Positions 24,419 through 34,885 of a stretch of DNA of 64,000 bases are shown here, piece after piece. Numbering within the stretch: position 1 is the stretch's first letter; the number at the start of each line of letters is the position of its first letter. Where the stretch lies: positions 1 to 64,000 of the forward strand of contig JACCLO010000042.1 in NCBI GenBank assembly GCA_029448655.1, in the 5' to 3' direction. Origin of the DNA: Wolfiporia cocos. Its lineage: Eukaryota; Basidiomycota; Agaricomycetes; Polyporales; Phaeolaceae. Below the pieces are notes generated by a model that did not search any database, was not told the origin of the DNA, and worked only from the letters and a program-made list of their open reading frames with translations. The position numbers and the translations under genes were made by a program.

Positions 24419-24691
24419 GCAATATACACAGCTTCTCAGATGTGCTCAGATTTTTGTAGTTTGAGCATTCTCAACATCATGTATACCACTTATTTTGTAC
24501 ATTGTGATTCTACATGATGGTTCTGAGGCCTCTAGGTGTGCACCACATTGTGTGGCATATGCCACAGGCTATAGTATATCCACATAGGTAAGCTGCAACA
24601 GCACTTTGCAATTCATATGCCAGCCTGACTACCAAACAACAATTCTATACCAGTCTGATGATTAGTTTCCCAGTCACACATTGAATTTGAC

Positions 24692-25317
24692 TAGTGATGT
24701 GCAGGCCCAGCCCAGCCCAAAAGCCCTGGCTTTGATGGCCCACCGCTTTTCAAAACCTCAGGCCGGGCCCTCACTGACAGCTCACAGCTTGGCCCAGCCT
24801 GGGCCAGGGCCAAGCTGGGGCCTACCACTGCTAGGATAGTCATCACTATAGCCTTGAAAGTTTGAAATACACCATTTTCAATTGTTCCTTGATGAAAAGG
24901 AACATTGAGGCCTACAAATTATAGTGGTATTAAGTGTCAAAATAACCTTCCACCAGCATGGCATTCAGTAGTGCACCTGCCATATGGGGTATTGTATAGG
25001 TGCCCAATGGTGAGTGGCAGGCTTCAACATTAAGGACATGACTTATTGGCTTTTTATGTAGTCTGAAATGAACAGCATATAATACTATAGTTTAGTTAAG
25101 CATACTACTATCCTGTACAATCTTATATTGTAGTTGCCAGACATTGTAGCCATTAAGGTCACCAGGCTGGGGCTCAACAGCTCAGCCTGGCTCAGCCTGA
25201 GATACAAGCTGGGCCCTGGGCCATCTCAAGCCATGTTGTAAAGCCTAGCTCACCCCAGCCCAAGTAGGGCTTGGCCCAGCTTGGCTCTGGCCTCAAGCCA
25301 GGCCTGGCACATCACCT
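24692..25317. mobile_element. hAT-type miniature element, copy 2
   Basis: Same family as copy 1, starting TAGTGATGTGCAGGCCCAGC and ending GGCCTGGCACATCACCT, about 626 bp. The flanks AATTTGAC and AGTTTGAC match at 7 of 8 positions, so the duplication has decayed. The interior diverges more from copies 1 and 3 than they do from each other, so this is the oldest of the three. Confidence 0.8.
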
Positions 25318-25575
25318 AGTTTGACTGACATTGATAAGATACCTTCAGAGTGGCGATTGAATGCTACTCTGCTGTTGATATTATCAGCACTTATCTACAG
25401 AGATCAGATCCTTCCTTGATTGGCAAGTACCTCCAGCACTGCTCCAGCACTGGTAAGTCATCTCTGTCAGGAATTAGAACCAGTTGTAATCACTTCAAAT
25501 CAGTTCACACCTCATACAGTTCAATCCAAAGACAAACCAGTTCTACCCAAATCCTATAACCACCCCACATTAATG
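25318..25575. other. Unassigned flank
   Basis: A short open frame (25350-25559) shows no recognisable motif. It continues the sequence interrupted by copy 2 and by the LTR that follows. Confidence 0.35.
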
Positions 25576-26194
25576 TGTCACAAGAAATTGTGGCGTCATT
25601 TTCCCCATTTTTCCATGTTTTTATGCCAAAATGCTGGTTTTTAGCCGCTCGTAGGACAGCACGTGCATAGGTAGATAAATGCTTTATCTTATCTAGCTAC
25701 ATCACGGTCTTTCGTCATCACTAGGTAACAACGTCACCTTGTATTGTAGCACATGACTTGACTGCACACAGACCACACCTTTAGGGCAAGGCAGTTAGGT
25801 AGTTAGGGAGTTGCTGCATGTATATATACTTGGTGACGTCTGAGGTACTCCTCAGACTTAGTATCTCAGCCTAGGGGGTGTGTCCCCTGGCAACCTCTCA
25901 AAACCCTCTGCTGCCTGGCTTGAGTGTAACAGCGAACTGCATTAGCAACAAGCCCGCTGCTCTCTCCTTGAGGGTGGGGGCCTCTTTCAATATTATTCTT
26001 GCTTCACTCTCTGCTCGCTAGTCTGGGGGCATTGTGGTACACTCATGGGTTGTGACCTCAGGCATTCGGTGAGGCATCTCAATAGATGCAGCCTCCTGTT
26101 CTCCCCTTACGAGGATGGGGGCCCTGTAGGGCGGATATATAGGATATATAGGGGTTCCCCCGCTTAGGCAGGTAGCATGGTGGTTACCGTGTCA
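25576..26194 (+). mobile_element. Solo LTR-like element (619 bp, no clear duplication)
   Basis: TGTCACAAG...CCGTGTCA. A TATA box ATGTATATATAC (25816-25829) is followed by the hairpin GTCTGAGG/TACT/CCTCAGAC (25838-25857). It aligns by eye along most of its length with the LTR at 50584-51186 (shared CCTAGGGGG...CCCCTGG, CTAGTCTGGGGGCAT and TGTTCTCCCCT blocks). The flanks TAATG and TATCA do not match, so it may be one LTR of a rearranged element or an older copy. Confidence 0.75.
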
Positions 26195-26299
26195 TATCAC
26201 AACATCTCAGAAGCCCAAGAAACTGTTCTAATACTCCCAACAAAACAAAGCTACCACAAGGCAATATCTAAACATAAGGTTTATCAAATTCCTGATCTA

Positions 26300-26678
26300 T
26301 GTCACAGATCTGGGACATTCTACGAATTTTTCTATATTTTTACCTATTTTTCTGGCATTTCTACGAGCTTATTTACACTTACACTTGTAACCGCCCATAG
26401 ACACGTCCATGTACACAAACAACACATACATAACATGCATGTCCAAACTAGTTACTCAGCGGACTAGTTCTCCGAAGTCACACCCCTTAGTAATATCCCA
26501 ATACCAGGCTATGTCACTAGGGATGACATGGAATACCGTGTGTATCATGCAATGGGGAATACCCCCCTAATATAACCCTATACTCCTGATGAGGAGGAGC
26601 AGGCTATGTCCTGCCTATAAGATGCAGGTCACCATGCATGTCATAAGTCTCAGTGGTCGAGTATGACACGGATAACTT
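26300..26678 (+). mobile_element. 5' part of an LTR, truncated
   Basis: Begins TGTCACAGATCTGGGACAT and matches the solo LTR at 9256-9954 read on its own strand (TTTTTACCTATTT...TCTGG blocks, CTCAGCGGACTA, CCGGGCTATGTCA-like stretch). It is cut off at 26678 where the mini element begins, and its other half is not found beyond that element, which points to a deletion or recombination at this junction. Confidence 0.65.
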
Positions 26679-27597
26679 ATCACAAGACGCGCTGCGGACC
26701 CAATGCAACGTGCTTATGAGTGGCATAATAGCCACTCCCCCAAAAGGGCTACGATAACAGCTCATGCTGCTATCGAGGGTCCAGCTATATCTGCAGTTCA
26801 TATTCCCACGCTCGGCGCCTATTAGACACTCTATGGTGTAGGCCATGTATGCCGGCGCCACGTACGGGTAATGTACCCTAGTTATTGCTCCGTAACGTCT
26901 ATGATATTATGCTTTCGCATTATCTGTGACATTACCCCCACTTCAAGGATTAACCGTCTCTGGTTAAGGAGATAACTTAGGCTGCATCAAGCCGCCCCCG
27001 GTACTAAGTATCACTTCTACTATGCTTTGTCATTGTGCCTGGTGAAGGGTACCCCCAATCCCTTATACCATTTGGCTTATGACGTGTGTGCCAACCTCTT
27101 GAAGGCCCGACTTACACCCTGGATTTTGGGTGCGGGTTAAGGCTATTTAATAGTAGTTTTTACCACGCAAGCTTTGACCAATCTTATCCCCTGATACCTT
27201 ACGGTTATAGAGGGGCCCCATGATACAGGGGGTCACGTGGTGGGTACTTTTCCCTCAGCCGCCAGTGGTTCGGAAGCGCCCCAGGCAGTGGAAATATTTG
27301 CCACCACCCAGGTTCGAACCGGCGACCGGGTGAGCTGTTATTATATCACAAGACGCGCTGCGGACCCAATGCAACGTGCTTATGAGTGGCATAATAGCCA
27401 CTCCCCCAAAAGGGCTACGATAACAGCTCATGCTGCTATCGAGGGTCCAGCTATATCTGCAGTTCATATTCCCACGCTCGGCGCCTATTAGACACTCTAT
27501 GGTGTAGGCCATGTATGCCGGCGCCACGTACGGGTAATGTACCCTAGTTATTGCTCCGTAACGTCTATGATATTATGCTTTCGCATTATCTGTGACA
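26679..27597 (-). mobile_element. Mini LTR retrotransposon (TRIM type), about 0.9 kb
   Basis: Two near-identical ~255-bp direct repeats (26679-26931 and 27341-27597) enclose a 409-bp non-coding domain. On the minus strand the internal region ends GGGGGTAA at the 3' LTR (purine tract) and begins TAACAGCTCA at the 5' LTR, complementary to 10 nt in each LTR. A PPT-side hairpin TTAACC/GTCTCT/GGTTAA lies at 26950-26967. The inner end of the right LTR reads TTATATCACA where the related LTR at 48685 predicts TGATATCACA. The outer flanks do not match, so the left side is probably a recombination junction. Confidence 0.75.
27331..27340 (-). promoter_or_regulatory. Mini element self-priming site
   Basis: TGAGCTGTTA on the plus strand, directly beside the 5' LTR, is the complement of TAACAGCTCA inside both LTRs (26755-26764 and 27421-27430), where it forms the arm of the hairpin GATA-a-CAGC/TCAT/GCTG-c-TATC. 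Confidence 0.6.
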
Positions 27598-29926
27598 CAT
27601 GCAAGAGCTGCGGCCGGAAGGACTGCACAAACATGGAGGGGTGATGCAATTGGAGGGTGCCAGCATCCAAGGTGGACAATAAGGGGGCTCAGAAATCTAC
27701 TAGCGGCAACCCCCCCACACCTCATGGCAAAGGTCACATGGTCCAGGTCACCACAACAGAGATGTGGATCCCAGATGACAGTGACAACTCCATGGGCAAC
27801 TCCACCGCCCATTCATCCGTGCGCATCACGGAGGTAGAGGAACCACTGGCCAGTACACCGGCTCCATCAACAGCCCCAATTGGTCAGCCACCGAATTGGG
27901 GCACTACCATTATCCCATGGCATTCAGTTGCCCAGAAAACTCCTGACCATCCAGCTAGCGAGTCGAATTTTCGCCTTCAGCACATGTGAATCCTTGCCTA
28001 TGTGTGCTGTGTACTAGTATAGTTGCCTGTACTGCTGACCTGCTTGTAAAAAATTGTGAAAATTTATATCACTATTACAAGAATCATGCATGTGATAAGT
28101 CCCGATCTTTCCAGATCTGGGTTGACTTGTGGGTCTATGGTCAGAAAGTGCAAGGCTTGGCTTTAATCGATAGTGGAGCAACGTTATCAGTCATCAACTC
28201 AGACTTTGTTGACAAACATCGTCTAGTCACCCACGATAAGAAAGACCCTTTTTGGATTCATAATGCAGATGGATCATACAACAAAAATGGTCTCATCAAT
28301 AAGTCAGTTAAAGGATTCATGCAACATGGCGAGCACAAGGAAAAGGTATTCCTTACCATCATGAAAATCCACAACCACGACCTTATCCTAGGATATGACT
28401 GGTTAATTAAACATAACCCCACTATGGACTGGAACTCTGGCAGTCTGGTATATCGATGTGGGTCTGCATGCCCAGAAGCCTCAGAATCGTCCCCTGATTC
28501 GGAAGAAGTTGCACCCGATGACGAAGAGGACAATAATAACATCAGCAACATTTGGGATTCTGCGCTAGACACGATTGGAGATGGAAACCCTGATGATCCA
28601 TTTATCAAGTGGATCGGTACCCTGTCCAATGAGGAATTGGGACTCCTCATGGGAATGGTAGGAGAAATCCACCAGAACAGACCAGAAGCTGCAACCGAAA
28701 AATGGAAGCAGCTTGTGCCTAAGGAATATTGGGAATTCGGCCCAATGGTATTTTCGCAAAAAGCATCCGAAAGGATGCCAACACGTAAGCCATATGATCA
28801 TGCCATCAATTTAATCGAAGGCACTCCATTGCCAACACTGGCCAAACCATATTCCCTCTTGCCAAAGGAAGAAAATTCCCTCCGTGACTGGATCGCTGAA
28901 GAAAAGCGAAAAGGCTACATCTGAGATTCAAGCTCCCCTATGGCCAGCCCAGTATTTTTCGTTGCCAAGAAAGATGGAACCTTGTGCATGGTAATCAATT
29001 ACAGGAAGCTGAACGAAATAACTGTGGATAACAAGTACCCTATACCCCAGATATCGGACCTTATCAACCAACTCTCAGGTGCATCGATCTTTACTAAGAT
29101 CGACCTGAGATGGGGTTACAACAACGTCCGTATCAAGGAAGGTGATGAATGGAAAACAGCATTCATTACTAAACAGGGGTTGTACGAAGCCATGGTTATG
29201 TATTTCGGTTTCAAGAACGTGCCAGGGACTTTCCAAGCAATGATGAACGACGTCCTAAAGGATTTCATTGCCACCGGAAAAGTCATAGTCTATCTGGACG
29301 ACATACTGATCTTTGGCAACGACTTAGCGGAACACCGCAAAATCACCAAGGCAGTCCTGAAAAGGCTGCGGGACAATGATCTATATGCCAAACCCGAGAA
29401 ATGCTTCTTTGAAAAAAGTAGCATCGACTATTTGGGTATGATAATTTCTAAGGGCAGAGTCGAAATGGACCCCTCGAAACTATCAGGAGTATTAGATTGG
29501 CTGACCCCAACCAAGGTGAAGGAAGTTCAAGCCTTTTTAGGCTTTGCGAACTTCTATCGGCGGTTTATTCAGGACTTCTTGAAAATTGTGAAACCCCTGA
29601 CAACACTCATGAAGAAGTCGGAGAAATGGCATTGGGATGAAGCACAGGAAGAAGCTTTCCAAAAGCTCAAGGCGGCCTTTACAACTGCCCCCATCTTACA
29701 TATTCCGGACAAAATTCAGAAATTCCGTATAGAAGCCAACACATCAGACTTTGCGACTGGAGCAGTCCTAACGCAATGGTCACCAGATAGTTGGAAATGG
29801 AATCCTTGCGCCTTCTATTCCACAGGCATGACTGCCCCGGAACGGAACTACAAAATTTATGACAAAGAGATGCTAGCCATAATTCGAGCATTAGAAGAAT
29901 GGCAACATTATCTCGAAGGTCACCCG
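27598..29926 (+). pseudogene. gypsy-2 gag tail, protease, RT and RNase H start
   Basis: 27657-27989 reads as a Pro/Ser/Thr-rich gag tail. From 27986 follows the protease region with LALIDSGATLSVINSDFVDKH and LILGYDWLIKHNP. The frame ends at an in-frame TGA (28922-28924), where homologues have an Arg before a PSKSPMASP-like stretch, so CGA to TGA is likely. The same frame then carries RT (RKLNEITVDNKYP, IDLRWGYNNVR, VIVYLDDILIF) and RNase H. The RNase H site reads EANTSDFATGAVL where active enzymes have a TDAS-type Asp; the Asp is Asn here. At 29926 the LARD array interrupts the RNase H domain in LEGHP; coding resumes at 42821. Confidence 0.9.
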
Positions 29927-31020
29927 TGACACAGATGGCTCTGTGGGACTCACCAAGCCAGTATCCTGCGATGAACTAGGCGACTTAGGTGAGGAAGAGG
30001 TTATCAGACGCAGTAGGAGGTAGGAGGTTCTTCTACGGCGTACGCCGAGAAGAATAGAACTGAAGTTAAAGAGCGCTTGGCTCCTACTTATATACATTGT
30101 GTCGGGAGGGCACGTGCTACTAGCTAGCGGTTGCCTTACCGGGTTATGTGGCTTTGCCAAGTGGCGAAGCTTTATCTTATCTGATGTTTAGTTACTCTAT
30201 CTAGAATGGCCGTGGAAGGCCCTAATGGCCGACCCAATCGTAATAGAGGGATTATGTCTTATCTGTGATACTAACGCGGGCGCAGCCCGGGTATAGGTGA
30301 AGCCGGTTGCCGGATACCTTGCGGCATAATGGCGATTGGCCGTGCTTCGTTGGATGACCAAGGCGAGACGCCGAGGTCGTTATGCCATTGGACGGGTAGT
30401 ACCGTGGCATGTGTTACAGCCCGGTCCGGATGGTTACCGGGGCATGTATTGGTCTTAGCCGTGAGGCGAGGACCGGTGTTTGGGCAGCGCCGTGATGGCA
30501 GAAGCCCGGGACTTGGAGAACGCCGAGTCCGTGAGATGGCCGAGAAGGCCGAGCCTATAGCGATATTGCCTTGATGCTAATATAGTGCTATTTGGCCGTG
30601 TTGCCATTATTATGCGAAGGCGTGGCGCGCCTGAGGTGCCATTGTGATCAAGGATCTTATGGCGGTGGGAAGCCGGGAAGGCCGACCCAATAGTACAAGG
30701 CCGCGAGGCACTGTTTGTACATGTGGACATTATTATGCGAGCGTGCCGCGCTCGGCCTATCATTATGATCTACGATCTATGACGTGGCTGGTCTTGCTCT
30801 GACGGGCGAGACCTTTATGACGTAGCTGTAACTATGCTATTGGACCGGAAGGTGCCGTAGCGTTATGTATGCTGGTCATGTGGTGATAAGCCCAGTTAAG
30901 AGCTTGTCGTGGTGGCAATGGGAGTTAACCCGTAGATAACTTGTAGTTAGACGTATAAATCCCAGGTAAATTGCTATAATCGTAGGAAAAATGCTGTAAG
31001 CCCCAGATAAATCTGTGACA
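29927..31020 (-). repeat. LARD LTR copy 1
   Basis: 1094 bp, TGACACAG...CTGTGACA on the plus strand. It differs from copies 2 and 3 by a T/C change in the CATTGTGTCGGG stretch near 30100. On its own strand it has TGTATATAAG and ends in a hairpin (CACAGA/gcca/TCTGTG). Confidence 0.95.
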
Positions 31021-31035
31021 TTACCCCCGCTTTAG

Positions 31036-31057
31036 GTTTCATCGTCCCTGATGAAAC
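31036..31057 (-). promoter_or_regulatory. LARD PPT-side hairpin, loop AGGGAC
   Basis: Arms GTTTCATC and GATGAAAC; the loop reads AGGGAC on the minus strand. It stands about 15 nt inside the purine tract. The same loop occurs at the same place in gypsy-2 and the TRIM, with unrelated arms. Confidence 0.7.
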
Positions 31058-31088
31058 TATTCCTCATTGTGTACGTCCCAAGAGCGGT

Positions 31089-31303
31089 ATAACGCGTGAT
31101 GACGAAGTGTCAAATGCCGTTATGGTGCTGCTTCAATTTGTCAATTGAACAGGGATAAATGGGAGTTTCAGGACTTGTGGTGGAACCTGAGCGTGGAAGG
31201 CGATTTTATTCCTTATAGTGATTTGTAACGCGTGATAGCGAAGTGCTAAATGCCGTTACTAGCGATTATCAACGCGTGATGACCGAAAGGTCAAATGCCG
31301 TTG
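31089..31303 (-). repeat. Three covarying two-stem hairpins (module A)
   Basis: At 31089-31123, 31226-31258 and 31270-31303. The outer stems are ATAACG/CGTTAT, TAACG/CGTTA and CAACG/CGTTG; the inner stems are TGAC/GTCA, TAGC/GCTA and TGACC/GGTCA. The internal loop CGTGA opposite AAATGC is invariant. Stems change in both arms while the loops stay fixed. Confidence 0.8.
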
Positions 31304-31361
31304 TTAGGGAGATGTAGTCGTGTTACTAGAGTGTGCTGTCATTGTGCATGCGGATCCTAAG

Positions 31362-32951
31362 AGGAGGGACTCTCCTGTTATCGCTGAAGGTGTTCTAGTG
31401 CCTTTTCGCGACCTTGGTCGGATTATTGCTTTTGCTTATGACGTTACTCGTAGTAGAAGGCGATATGGAAATGGTCATCATATAGTGCCTTTGAATCTAC
31501 TTGTAATCTGTATCTCCAATAGCTTGCCAAGCGTATTAGAGGGTGCATTGTGTCGTTGTACGTATTTCGGATAGCATTGTGCGATATTCCTTAGAGTGAG
31601 GGCTTCACTGTTAGCTCTGGAGATTTTCTAGTGTCTCTTCGAGCCCTTGGGCGGATATGTTGCTTATGCGTAGTACCCATTGAGTGTGACATAGCGGTGC
31701 TTTTTCGACGTCTATTGCCTAGCGGTGAATGGGATTGCAAGTTCCTTCGTTCGCGTGGCGGGTGTCTTAGGCTTTGTGCTTGTACAGGGGTAATCCTACT
31801 TTGTACGACTTATGCGGTTTGAACGGTTATTAAAGGGCGTCGCCTTATGAACGTTTATGAGGCGTCGCCTCCCTAGTATCGCAAGTACTAAGCGTGTGAC
31901 ATTTGTCAATGCCCATTTGTTACAGGGGTTGTGTCCCCTAGTTAGATTGCTTCTACGTAGCGATCTCTTCGGAGTCGTAAGTTCCGGAATAAAGCTGTGC
32001 CTTCGTTGTTGTATGCACTTATTTATTAACGAGTAGGCTTCTCGTGTAAAACCCCATAGTATAAGTACTAATCATTGTGCATTATGGTCAATGCTTATGA
32101 TTGTATTCCCTGATACTGTAGTGTCGTTGCCGTAGTGAGGCCTTATTGGGTAACCGTGAGAACATACATCCTTGTCAGGAGTTGTCTCGTATAGGTGTAT
32201 CCCGTAAGGGCTGAAGTCCCATGGTGGCGATGACGGTAGTTTCCAATGTGCTTGTATGTCGTTAAAGTCGTTCTTCGATTGAGTATGACATTGTAAGCGT
32301 GGGAACTGGGATGATCGTTGGGGAAGGGTATATTTCGCTATTGGATAGATAGCTACTATATTCCTATTACAGGGTTGTCGTCCATATACGAATAGGACAG
32401 TACGAGCATGAATGAGGGTAATCGGGCCTCTTAGTGCATGTCGTTTGTTGCTTTAATGACCGTAAGGTTCATTTGTAAGCGTGGGATAGTGGACTTGTTA
32501 AGGTCCTAGGTGCGAAATTAGGGTTTCCACCCCCTCTTTCACGTTTGATCTCCCGATCAAACCTATCCAGATGGTTTTGGTTTTTAAAGAGGTTAAACCG
32601 CCTCTATACCCAGATAAGGGTGGGTGGATGTGGGCCGAAGGTATTCTTGACGTATATCCATATACGGCTGTATCCAGTGTAGTCGCTCGCATATGCGACC
32701 AGATTTTTATACTAAGGTTTCCAAGCCCTAGTTTGTCGGAATCAAAGGGTTTTCCAGGCCCATATTCGATGTAGTGACGAGATGTAATCCTTTCTTGACG
32801 TAAGGATACAGATCCGGATTTATTTATTACGCGTCTCGACGGCGTAGGTTTCCGTAAACCAAGCAATTAAATGATAACCGATTGCCAAATCGGCTTGATT
32901 GAATTAATAAGGGGGACTCCCTTGTTATCTCTGGAAGTTTTCGAGTGCTTC
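31362..32951 (-). repeat. Three covarying multi-stem modules (module B)
   Basis: Copies at 31362-31420, 31595-31652 and 32909-32960. First stem-loop: AGGAG/CTCCT, AGTGA/TCACT and AAGGG/CCCTT around the loop GGACT or GGGCT. Second: AAGG/CCTT, GAGA/TCTC and GAAG/CTTC around a ten-base loop TGTTCTAGTG, TTTTCTAGTG or TTTTCGAGTG. A third short stem (CGACC/GGTCG, GCCC/GGGC) follows in two copies. The linker GTTATCGCTG or GTTAgCTCTGG is also conserved. Confidence 0.8.
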
Positions 32952-34872
32952 TTCGAGACCTTTTGCGGACGATCGCATTGAGTTGCTAAGGTGTATTTTT
33001 CGAATTCGGTTATTCTCCCCACAGAGAAAAGTTGAATCGAAGTGAAATCAAAAGTGAGGTAGCTAGCCTCGTGACGAATTTTGCGATTGGCGTGCGAAAT
33101 TGTCGACTTCAATACAGGGGGGGACCGGTTGGAAACCGGTGTAGATTCGGCGATTGTGCGAGAATGCCGAATGAAGTGTGATTCTAGAAGCCTTGCGGCC
33201 TCCGCTACACTTCAAGGGAACGCGTATTAATAGCGTGTGTCCCTTGTTTTCCTTTCCTCTAACCCAGATTGCAAGATTCAATGAAGTAATCTTGTTGCGA
33301 TCTGTTTGTACATGGGTGGCTGGTGGAAACAGCGCTGTACCCAATTATTTATAGACGCTTGTCAGACGTCTCTTCCCAATCGGATGGTAATTTCCTTGTC
33401 AGGAATTCCATTACCAAAAGGGGTGCCCCCGTTCTAAGGTTCTTTGTGACATGTGACCAAATGACAGATGCTCAATAACCCGAATCCCCTTTTCAGGAGC
33501 GAAGACCGAAGTCAAACGGGCGCCGATAGATTAAGAATCTTAATCGACTTGGTACTTAGGCATTCCCATAGTAATAATAGTTATAAGCATATGTTTGCCA
33601 AGCGTACGCGATCCTACGTCGAGTAAGGTACTAGTATCGTTTTTCGATTGACTTATTGTACCTAAGACGTAAAAGGTTGCTTTATATGTACATAAGCGAC
33701 CTTAACCAGGCTAGATAACCTGGGAACCAGCAGGTGACGCAGGATTTCCAGAGGCGAATACAAATGCTATTGGACGGTTTCTAAGCTACTTTACAAAGTA
33801 AGTAAGCTACTAGGAGCCGCCACTAAAACTACATATTTATCTACTTATTGACTGGGATACCAGGGTACCTGAAAGAGAGCTCATCATCAGCGATCAACGC
33901 TGAGTGGTCATGTCTAACACAAGAAGAACGGGGGCATGGTTAGGGGCGCCCTTGTCAGGACGCCGCGCGGAATTTAGCCGACAGGTGTCTTCATCGAAGC
34001 GCGCGACTTCCTTCTAGAAAGAGAGTCGGTGACTGCCAGCGCTTGATAAGCTGGGTCACATGGTTGGGAATAGGATACACAGCCCATTTCCTCGTGGAGA
34101 TGAGCTGGAAAGTGGTCGCAGTATTACACCGCGACCGGTCCGCGCTTTAGTGGTAAGGCTTGCCATCTATAGCCACCTGGGTGTCACATCAGGGCTAAAA
34201 AACCATCCGTCGATCTAAGATCGCGCATTCACGAGCGCTCCACACATCAAGGATGGTGGGCAACGCCGCATGCTTCCGGTGGGGCCCCAACTCGGTTTAA
34301 CCCAGGCTCGCACACCGAGCTGCCCGTAGGACTTACGCTATTGGCTACCGCGAGTGACCTCGGCTGGTTTGGCCTTGCGAGCCGCACCACCTCACCACTT
34401 GGATTCCCCGAAGGAGATCCCAAGCGGGCCCCTTACGCCTGGGGGGCGGCTTTGGAAGATTCCCACACCCAACTAAGGGAATACGCCGAAGCGCATATCC
34501 CTATGGGGATCCTACTGGTAGTGTTGGGTCCCTGAACAGGGATTGCCAAGACAGGGGGCTGCGCGCACACAGGCAGACGGTCCCCTTTTCCCAATAGGCG
34601 GGTCTCAACCGCTGGCACCAGCAACCTTGTCAGGAAGCCGGCGCCTCTCCTTAACCCTGGAGTCCGGGTTCGCAGGACGCATGCTGCTGATTAGGCAAGC
34701 AGCGCCCCACTGGGTGGCAGCAGGCCGCTAAGCCCGCCGCCGATGTATCCCAATCCGCAACCACGGAGCATACATCCCCTTTGCAGGAGAGTAGCGGCCC
34801 CTGCGCTATCTCAGACACCTGTTGGAGGAAAAACCCAGGCGCCACCAGTTAAGGAGGCGCAGGGGGGTAGGT

Positions 34873-34884
34873 AGTTCTATTCTT
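34873..34884 (-). promoter_or_regulatory. LARD self-priming site
   Basis: Plus-strand AGTTCTATTCTT next to the 5' LTR of copy 1 is the exact complement of AAGAATAGAACT within that LTR (35009-35020). The 12 nt match sits 1 nt inside the LTR. The same site serves the second copy at 41709-41720. Confidence 0.75.
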
Positions 34885-34885
34885 A

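Larger units (their letters stand above)
31021..34885 (-). ncRNA. LARD internal domain, copy 1: chain of hairpins
   Basis: 3865 bp without a credible protein frame. Inverted repeats follow one another, for example AACCGGT pairs near 33130, CCAGG/CTAGATAA/CCTGG near 33710, TCAGCG/ATCAA/CGCTGA near 33890 and GGTCGC/AGTATTACACC/GCGACC near 34115. Two kinds of module occur three times each with different but compensated stems (31089-31303, and 31362, 31595 and 32909 onward). The pattern fits selection on RNA structure for packaging or replication. The minus strand is the presumed RNA strand, because the LTR promoter and purine tract point that way. Confidence 0.7.

Noticed and set aside
25576..26194. 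5' LTR of an intact retrotransposon
   Set aside because: The following sequence has no site complementary to its leader and no gag; treated as a solo or rearranged LTR.
27300..27331. tRNA gene or tRNA-type primer site (GGTTCGAACC)
   Set aside because: Only a T-arm-like piece with one mismatch is present; no acceptor 5' strand, D-arm or anticodon arm. The LTR-adjacent bases instead match the self-priming rule.
31045..31057. CTGATGA as a hammerhead ribozyme core
   Set aside because: The bases form the 3' arm of a simple hairpin; no GAAA plus third stem in the required arrangement was found.
31096..31102. GTGATGA as a C/D-box snoRNA box C
   Set aside because: It lies on the strand opposite to the presumed RNA, no box D follows, and the second module lacks the motif.
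32498..32866. 122-codon minus-strand ORF in the LARD as a gene
   Set aside because: No motif, no homologous features, and it runs through stem-loop sequence; length is expected by chance in 3.9 kb.
31089..32960. Repeated hairpins as a CRISPR array
   Set aside because: Unit spacing is irregular, stems vary while loops are fixed, and the sequence is inside a retroelement of a eukaryote.
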